A stretch of 64,000 bases of DNA, from assembly GCA_014695325.1 (NCBI GenBank), contig JACJNZ010000039.1, positions 372,001 through 436,000 on the forward strand, written 5' to 3'. The stretch's first letter is position 1, and every line of letters starts with the position of its first letter. Source of the DNA: Cyanobacteria bacterium FACHB-502. Its GTDB lineage: Bacteria > Cyanobacteriota > Cyanobacteriia > Elainellales > Elainellaceae. A model generated the notes under the pieces. The model saw only the letters and a program-made list of their open reading frames with translations, did not search any database and was not told where the DNA came from. Both the position numbers and the translations under genes were made by a program. Positions 59,076 to 64,000 of the stretch are shown piece after piece.

Positions 59076-59376
59076 GGCTTAGGTGCATAAGGAGCGCACT
59101 TTTGATACCTTACGCGCTTTAGAGAGACGATCGCCTTCAGTTACAGTTTTTGATACGCCAAAGATTCGCCTAATTTTTTACGAGTTTGTCAAGAGGGTGT
59201 CGGGAACTTCTGCAAATTTCTCTGGTCTAAGAAGGCATGAGCTGAACAAATGGCTAATGCTTCAAAGCCCCGTGTAGAGCAGATTTATACCATCTCACAG
59301 GTAAGCTTCGATCGCATCCAGCACAGCCGTTCTGTCACAAGAATTCACGATTCGCATCCCAAAAGGACATTCAATC

Positions 59377-60624
59377 ATGTCACGCTTTCACGCATGGCAG
59401 TCGGGTACTGCCGTTTTGTCCGCTTTCGCTGTAATTGCTGGTGCTGCTGCACCAATCGTCATGCAGGCTCCGGCTCAGGCACAAGTTGCTTTTTCTGATG
59501 TTTCGTCGGATTATTGGGCACGTCCCTTTATTCGAGAACTTGCCAATCGCGGGATTTTGAGCGGTTTTCCAGACGGCACATTTCGCCCGAACGATCCGGT
59601 GACTCGCGCTCAGTTTGCGGCAATGGTGCGTCAGGCATTTCGTCGATCGCCCGTTCGGGAAGCCGCCAGCTTTATGGATGTTCCGTCAGACTACTGGGCA
59701 TCCGCAGCAATTCGAGATGCCTACACCACGGGCTTTCTTTCGGGTTATCCAGGCAATATTTTCCGTCCCGATGAGTTTATTCCCCGTGCCCAGGTTCTCG
59801 TTTCGCTGTCCAATGGCTTAGGCTACAATGCGGCGAATGCAGTCGATAACACGCTGCGAACCTACAACGATGCAGGCTCAATTCCCGACTGGGCAAAAAA
59901 CAGCATTGCGGCTGCAACTGAAAAGAAAATTGTGGTGAACTATCCCGATGTGCGCGCGCTGAATCCGAATCGATCGGCGACTCGTGCTGAAGTGGCAGCC
60001 TTTATCTATCAGGCGTTAGTCAGTTCGGGTCAGGTTTCTGCAATTCAGTCGCCCTATGTGGTGGGTCAAACGGGGACAACTACCCCGCCTGTAACGGGAG
60101 GTGTGCAAATTCCCACCGGAACCACAATTCCTGTTCGCTACAGTGAGGCAGACAAGATCTACATCTCACCTGAAGAGCCGGAACCCGTGCCTCTGACGCT
60201 CACCGTGGGCAGAGACATCGTGGCGCAAAACGGCAGAGTCTTGATTCCTGCAGGCAGTCTCGTTTCGGGTGAACTGCGAGCCGTACAGGGCGGGGCACAG
60301 TTCTTTTCCCGGGAAGTGATTTTGACGAATGGGACCCGTTTACCGATCAGTGCGTCTTCGTCGGTCGTCACCAACACCGAAACCGTCAGACGGGGTGCAA
60401 ACTTGCTGGAACTCCTGGCAGGAGCCGCCCTGGGAGCTGGAGCTGCTGCTGGAATTGCTGCTGTAACAGGAGATGAAGCAATCGCCACTGAAGAAGTGCT
60501 GGGCGGTGGAGCGGCGGGCGCATTAGCCGGACTGTTCCTGGGACGCAATCGAGTAACGCTGCTGTCGATTAGCCCGAACACCGATCTCGATCTACGGCTG
60601 ACTTCTCCGCTAGCGGTGCAATAA
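59377..60624 (+). CDS. S-layer homology (SLH) domain surface protein
   Basis: A 415-residue exported protein with a signal peptide (residues 1-36, ending AQA). Three SLH domains span about 38-205: FSDVSSDYWARPFIREL with GFPDGTFRPNDPVTRAQF, FMDVPSDYWASAAIRDA, and a third with DWAKNSIAAATEKKI. These bind cell-wall polymers. Residues about 255-330 have a PLTLTVGRDIVAQNG-type beta region, then a Gly/Ala-rich segment (about 345-390) like a glycine zipper. The long porin barrel of the usual cyanobacterial SLH porins is missing. Confidence 0.85.
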   Translation: MSRFHAWQSGTAVLSAFAVIAGAAAPIVMQAPAQAQVAFSDVSSDYWARPFIRELANRGILSGFPDGTFRPNDPVTRAQFAAMVRQAFRRSPVREAASFMDVPSDYWASAAIRDAYTTGFLSGYPGNIFRPDEFIPRAQVLVSLSNGLGYNAANAVDNTLRTYNDAGSIPDWAKNSIAAATEKKIVVNYPDVRALNPNRSATRAEVAAFIYQALVSSGQVSAIQSPYVVGQTGTTTPPVTGGVQIPTGTTIPVRYSEADKIYISPEEPEPVPLTLTVGRDIVAQNGRVLIPAGSLVSGELRAVQGGAQFFSREVILTNGTRLPISASSSVVTNTETVRRGANLLELLAGAALGAGAAAGIAAVTGDEAIATEEVLGGGAAGALAGLFLGRNRVTLLSISPNTDLDLRLTSPLAVQ

Positions 60625-60726
60625 CTCAAAACGAGGGGGTAATCGCTCATCTCCTGACAGGGAGAATGTGAAGCACTTACCCCTTCAGAAAGCTGCGAAG
60701 TGATCGCCTCTCTTTCTGTTCCACCC

Positions 60727-60763
60727 AACCTCCTGTATGAATCAATTCATGCTGGAGGTTTTA
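60727..60763 (+). terminator. Hairpin terminator after the SLH gene
   Basis: AACCTCC and GGAGGTT are the outer stem, ATGAAT and ATTCAT the inner one; four T residues follow. The T-run is short, so efficiency is uncertain. Confidence 0.55.
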
Positions 60764-60790
60764 TTGCTGAGCGTGAATTCTATATCAACG

Positions 60791-61564
60791 CTAGATAAAC
60801 AGCAGCAGTGCAGCATATCCGGTTGCCCCGAAAGCAAATGTCCAGAAACGGCTATCTCGCTCTTCGGGGAGTTCTTCTTTCAGCACGTTCAGCACGATTC
60901 CGCCTGCCAGAAAGGAAAACAGCAGCGCGATCACCGCGTGGGGAACTTCAGAATGACTGCCGATCGCCCAACCTGCAATCACGGTAGCGGCTAAAATCCA
61001 GCGTCCAATTTTGACGTAAGCCTTTTTGTGGTGCTGGTGTAAGCCGTAATCATTCACCACAAAATGAAGTGCCATTGCAAAACTAAACAGTAACAGGCTG
61101 GCATATCCAGGTTCTTCTCGATGCAGGAGCAGATAGCCAATGAGCAAGTTATACAGCCCAAACGAAACGATGTGTAGCCAAAAGACTTTTGCCTCTGTTA
61201 CATCTCCATTGCCCGCTTCTTGACTACGCTGACGCGAGATTTTTGCCACCCGTTCTAATCCATAAAACATCGCCAATCCAAGCAACGCCATTAAATAGAC
61301 ATGGTGTTCTAGAAAGGCAAGCTTTTCAGGAACGCTGTCCGGCAAAGTGGTTTGAAAGTGGCTCAAGTCCGGCAGAATGTGGACAAACACATAAGCGACC
61401 GACACCCCGCTGCCGAACGAGAGCCAACGACTTCGTGGCGTGATATCTAGAAAACGAAGCCGATAAGCAAAAATGTGAACCAGTGCCAGTCCGATCGCCA
61501 GTAGCCCAGCTAACGGAATCAGAGTTGTACTTGGAATTTCAGCGTCTAAAGCCAGAATAATCAC
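60791..61564 (-). CDS. ZIP-like integral membrane protein
   Basis: A 257-residue membrane protein with about seven to eight helices. Motifs resemble metal transporters of the ZIP family: FGSGVSVAYVFVHILPDLSH, quoted as VSVAYVFVHILPDLSH, HFVVNDYGLHQHH and FLAGGIVLNVLKEELPEE with charged residues. A metal-binding His-rich loop is short. It could instead be a related uncharacterised family; no metal-related gene is adjacent. Start ATG 61564 gives a short hydrophobic lead. It converges with the SLH gene. Confidence 0.68.
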   Translation of the reverse strand: MIILALDAEIPSTTLIPLAGLLAIGLALVHIFAYRLRFLDITPRSRWLSFGSGVSVAYVFVHILPDLSHFQTTLPDSVPEKLAFLEHHVYLMALLGLAMFYGLERVAKISRQRSQEAGNGDVTEAKVFWLHIVSFGLYNLLIGYLLLHREEPGYASLLLFSFAMALHFVVNDYGLHQHHKKAYVKIGRWILAATVIAGWAIGSHSEVPHAVIALLFSFLAGGIVLNVLKEELPEERDSRFWTFAFGATGYAALLLFI

Positions 61565-61731
61565 AGTAGAAAACTCCTGGCGTTCCTAGAGCAGCAGTTA
61601 GCGAATCTTCAGCAAAGCAATCGATGTAGCGATCGGGCTTCCTCTTAAAGGCAATTGGTTTGCAGCGTTTCTATGTCTTGTCGTCAAAGTAGTCAAAGCA
61701 GTCCAATTTTTCCTCGCTCTTGTGGGGGATC

Positions 61732-62358
61732 TCAAGCAAGTCTCACCGTTCCCTGTCGCAGGATTTTCCAGCCGATGCCTGTCCACTTGACGACGGTTGA
61801 AGGCAAGCCAGAGCCAACCATCGCATCCGGGTCTTGGGTCTGAGCAAGCTGCTGTTCGATCGCCCGAAATTGTTCCGGGAAGAAGGTGAGAACGTTGGAA
61901 AATTGAGTATTAATGTCTTCGATCGCCCTGAGCGCAGGCTCTCCCGATCGATTGACGCTAGTAGTTGCTAACGGTCCAGTTTGGCGCAGCAGATCACGGG
62001 CGACCGGGTGATCGGGTACGCGAATGCCGATTGTTGTCGGATCAGTGGGGTTCATTTGACGGGGCAGTTTTTCGCTGGCGGGGAGGACAAGGGTTAAGGC
62101 TCCGGGCAAGTATTGGGCGGCGGTTTCTTGCCAGATCGATCGCTCCTCAGGCGTACCTACGACATAATCCCACAAGTCTTCGATGTCGCTGCCCATGAGA
62201 ATCAGGGGTTTGGTTTCGCTGCGCTGTTTTGCGTCGTAGATTAACGAGGCGCGATCGGGTCTGCTTGCCAGGGCGGGAACGGTGTCCGTGGGAAAACTGA
62301 TGAGTTGAGTCCCGGAACGGGCAGCTTCGATCAAAGTATCAAAGGAGACTTGGGGCAT
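61732..62358 (-). CDS. tsaC: L-threonylcarbamoyladenylate synthase (TsaC/Sua5/YrdC family)
   Basis: Makes the threonylcarbamoyl-AMP intermediate for the t6A modification of ANN-decoding tRNAs. The 208-residue product covers the YrdC domain only: SFPTDTVPALASRPD, a KQRSETKPLILM basic strand and PTTIGIRVPDHPVARDLL, shown as TTIGIRVPDHP. The C-terminal Sua5 domain is missing, so it is TsaC-type. A possible YciO-like paralogue cannot be excluded. Start ATG 62358 fits MPQVSFDTLI. Confidence 0.88.
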   Translation of the reverse strand: MPQVSFDTLIEAARSGTQLISFPTDTVPALASRPDRASLIYDAKQRSETKPLILMGSDIEDLWDYVVGTPEERSIWQETAAQYLPGALTLVLPASEKLPRQMNPTDPTTIGIRVPDHPVARDLLRQTGPLATTSVNRSGEPALRAIEDINTQFSNVLTFFPEQFRAIEQQLAQTQDPDAMVGSGLPSTVVKWTGIGWKILRQGTVRLA

Positions 62359-62395
62359 GGAAATTGGCTGCGAGGCGATTTCAAGCAGTTGATTT

Positions 62396-62545
62396 TAAGA
62401 GGTTGTTGGAGCAGTGTGAGCAGTTCTACATCACCCCCTAAATTTCCCATTGATGACTTACCGCTCCAAAAGAGCGAGGGGGCTTTGAAAGTCAACGTGA
62501 TTAGCTCGGTTTCCCTCCAAATTGGGAGGCCGGGGGCTTTAGGGT
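62396..62545. repeat. MITE-like interspersed repeat, copy 9
   Basis: AGAGGTTGTTGGAGCAGTGT at the left, ATCACCCCCTAAATTTCCC, then GACTTACCGCTCCAAAAGAG and GGGGGCTTTGAAAG. The middle segment (62436-62491) reads as the reverse complement of part of copy 7. It fills the gap between tsaC and leuS. Confidence 0.62.
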
Positions 62546-62727
62546 CAGTATGAATGACTATTTAACTATCCTTATTATCATTATCCGTTTCGCGATCGTT
62601 TCTCACTATTGAATTTGGTGCCCCATGCCCTAGTACCCGAACTCAACCCCTTTCCAAACCCTTTTGGAAAGAACCAAATCTTATAGAATGATGAAGAGCC
62701 AAATCGATCGAGTAGGAGCATTTGCGA

Positions 62728-64000
62728 GTGGAGTCCCGTTATAACCCGGCGGAAATTGAGGAAAAATGGCAGCAAACCTGGGCAGCAGAGGGCATGGATG
62801 ACACCTCTGACGATCGCAGCAAGCCCAAATTTTACGCGCTGTCGATGTTTCCCTATCCGTCGGGCAGCCTGCACATGGGGCACGTCCGCAACTATACGAT
62901 TACCGATGTGATTGCCAGAGTGCGGCAAATGCAGGGCTATCGCGTCTTGCACCCAATGGGCTGGGATGCGTTTGGTTTGCCTGCGGAGAATGCGGCGATC
63001 GAGCGCAAAGTTCCCCCCGCCAACTGGACGTATCAAAATATTGACCAGATGCGAACAGAGCTTCAGCGATTAGGTTTGTCCTATGACTGGAAGCGGGAAG
63101 TCGCCACCTGTTCACCAGAGTATTACCGCTGGACGCAGTGGATTTTTTTGGAGTTTTTCAAGGCGGGTCTGGCGTACCAGAAGGAAGCGGCGGTGAACTG
63201 GGACCCGATCGATCAAACCGTGCTGGCAAACGAGCAGGTTGATAGCGAAGGACGTTCCTGGCGATCGGGCGCAAAAGTCGAACGCAGAATGCTGCGGCAG
63301 TGGTTTCTCAAAATTACTGACTACGCCGAGCAGTTGCTCAATGATTTGGACAAGCTCAAGGGCTGGCCCGATCGCGTCAAGCTGATGCAGGAAAATTGGA
63401 TCGGCAAATCTACTGGAGCCGAAGTCATCTTTAAAACCGAAGCGGGTGACGCGCTGACTGTGTTCACAACTCGCCCGGATACCCTCTGGGGCGCAACGTT
63501 TATGGTGCTGTCGCCGGAGCATCCGCTGGTGGAGAAGCTGGCCACGCCAGAGCAGGCAGAAATTGTCAAGGCATACCAGACCGCAGCCGCAGGCAAAAGC
63601 GAGATCGATCGCACTGCCGAAGATAAAGAAAAAACAGGCGTATGGACGGGCAGCTACGCAATCAATCCGGTCAACGACGAGCGGATTCCGATCTGGATGG
63701 CCGACTATGTGCTGATGGGCTACGGCACAGGCGCAATTATGGCAGTTCCGGCGCACGACCAGCGCGATTTTGAGTTTGCCAAGCAGTTCGATTTGTCGAT
63801 CAAAGTAGTAGTGCAATCTCCCGATCAGGAGCTTGATTCGGCAACGATGACGAAGGCATATCCCGAATCGGGCGTGATGGTGCGATCGGGTCCGTTGGAT
63901 GGCGTGACGGCGGGTAAGGCAGCAGGGCAGAGCGTTGAGCAGGCGATCGAGTGGCTGGAGGCAAACGGCAAAGGGACTCGCACAGTCAACTATCGCTTGC
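62728..64000 (+). CDS. leuS: Leucyl-tRNA synthetase (3' end beyond window)
   Basis: Class Ia synthetase charging tRNA with leucine. From GTG 62728 (AGGAG nine bases before it) to the window edge there are 424 full codons with no stop. Visible are the HIGH-type motif [19 protein letters not shown], the ATP-site context [14 protein letters not shown], and the start of the CP1 editing domain with [21 protein letters not shown], cited as TRPDTLWG. The KMSKS motif and anticodon-binding domain lie beyond the edge. It is divergent from tsaC. Confidence 0.95.
   Translation, partial: MESRYNPAEIEEKWQQTWAAEGMDDTSDDRSKPKFYALSMFPYPSGSLHMGHVRNYTITDVIARVRQMQGYRVLHPMGWDAFGLPAENAAIERKVPPANWTYQNIDQMRTELQRLGLSYDWKREVATCSPEYYRWTQWIFLEFFKAGLAYQKEAAVNWDPIDQTVLANEQVDSEGRSWRSGAKVERRMLRQWFLKITDYAEQLLNDLDKLKGWPDRVKLMQENWIGKSTGAEVIFKTEAGDALTVFTTRPDTLWGATFMVLSPEHPLVEKLATPEQAEIVKAYQTAAAGKSEIDRTAEDKEKTGVWTGSYAINPVNDERIPIWMADYVLMGYGTGAIMAVPAHDQRDFEFAKQFDLSIKVVVQSPDQELDSATMTKAYPESGVMVRSGPLDGVTAGKAAGQSVEQAIEWLEANGKGTRTVNYRL

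Larger units (their letters stand above)
58876..59376. other. Intergenic region upstream of the SLH gene
   Basis: 501 bp. It contains four tandem-like TGTCTATAAAA units (58995-59050), then a hairpin that would terminate a reverse-strand transcript (59045-59075). Two copies of GAAACTCAGGA(T/C)TGC occur (58883 and 59061). A ribosome site AAAGGA precedes the SLH start. No gene was recognised. Confidence 0.4.

Noticed and set aside
60159-60728. 189-codon minus-strand frame
   Set aside because: It is antisense to the Gly/Ala-rich end of the SLH gene and gives only low-complexity sequence.
63112-63816. 234-codon minus-strand frame
   Set aside because: It lies antisense to leuS, whose motifs are clear, and no family is recognisable.

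Overview
The window is a 64 kb piece of a cyanobacterial chromosome, most likely from a filamentous or Leptolyngbya-like lineage. The evidence is the very frequent GCGATCGC/CGATCG (HIP1-type) palindromes, the cyanobacterial ATP synthase gene order with a split b/b' pair, BtpA (photosystem I biogenesis), an NblR-like regulator next to NAD kinase, DUF3122 and WGxxGxxG-anchored proteins, VKOR-thioredoxin and CHASE2-kinase fusions. No transposase, integrase, prophage, CRISPR array, rRNA or convincing tRNA was seen; the gene content is ordinary chromosomal core with some accessory genes.

Layout. 1-2604 (minus): a DEAD-box RNA helicase cut by the window edge, then rimO. 3052-4944 (plus): btpA and a VKOR-thioredoxin disulfide-forming enzyme with its own terminator. 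5126-7396 (minus): Ser/Thr kinase fused to CHASE2, divergent from aroE, a DEDDh exonuclease and a two-domain nucleotidyl/glycosyltransferase fusion (7480-10832). 11058-19081 (minus): aspS and the atpI-B-E-F'-F-H-A-G operon, closed by a strong terminator. 19330-24981: yebC, a small surface-anchor protein, a PAS histidine kinase, a PPC-like protein, and a GH8 glycoside hydrolase. 25228-28974 (plus): ftsQ, ftsZ and an EamA transporter. 29089-33396: galE divergent from cobyrinate amidase (cobB/cbiA) and a CPA1 Na+/H+ antiporter. 33431-38847 (minus): a five-gene Liv/Nat-type amino acid ABC importer. 39449-41321 (minus): a TrkA-type K+ regulator and a Ca2+/H+ exchanger. 42060-48315: a methyltransferase plus ferritin-like pair, a DUF2993 protein, nadK, an nblR-like gene and a periplasmic solute-binding protein. 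48400-53889: DUF192 lipoprotein, rplY and purA (minus), two adjacent coiled-coil proteins of unknown function, SH3 lipoprotein. 54028-60624 (plus): SDR reductase, peroxiredoxin, DUF3122 protein, Crp-type regulator, M61 peptidase and an SLH protein. 60791-62358 (minus): ZIP-like membrane protein and a TsaC/Sua5 enzyme. 62728-end: leuS, cut by the window edge.

Functional themes are energy conversion (ATP synthase, BtpA, ion antiporters), translation and tRNA/ribosome modification (aspS, leuS, rimO, tsaC, rplY, RNA helicase), cell division (ftsQ, ftsZ) and envelope/periplasm functions (SLH, SH3, DUF192, DUF3122, peroxiredoxin, VKOR).

The most distinctive structure outside genes is a family of short interspersed repeats (about nine copies or partial copies). 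They share a core around CCCCCTAAAT...GGGGAACTTTGA, and several have imperfect terminal inverted repeats resembling TGTTTGAGAAGT. They look like non-autonomous MITEs. Two copies sit inside the amino acid importer operon, and one core fragment lies in frame within the coding sequence of cobB. A second, unrelated inverted-repeat element lies at 10891-11023.
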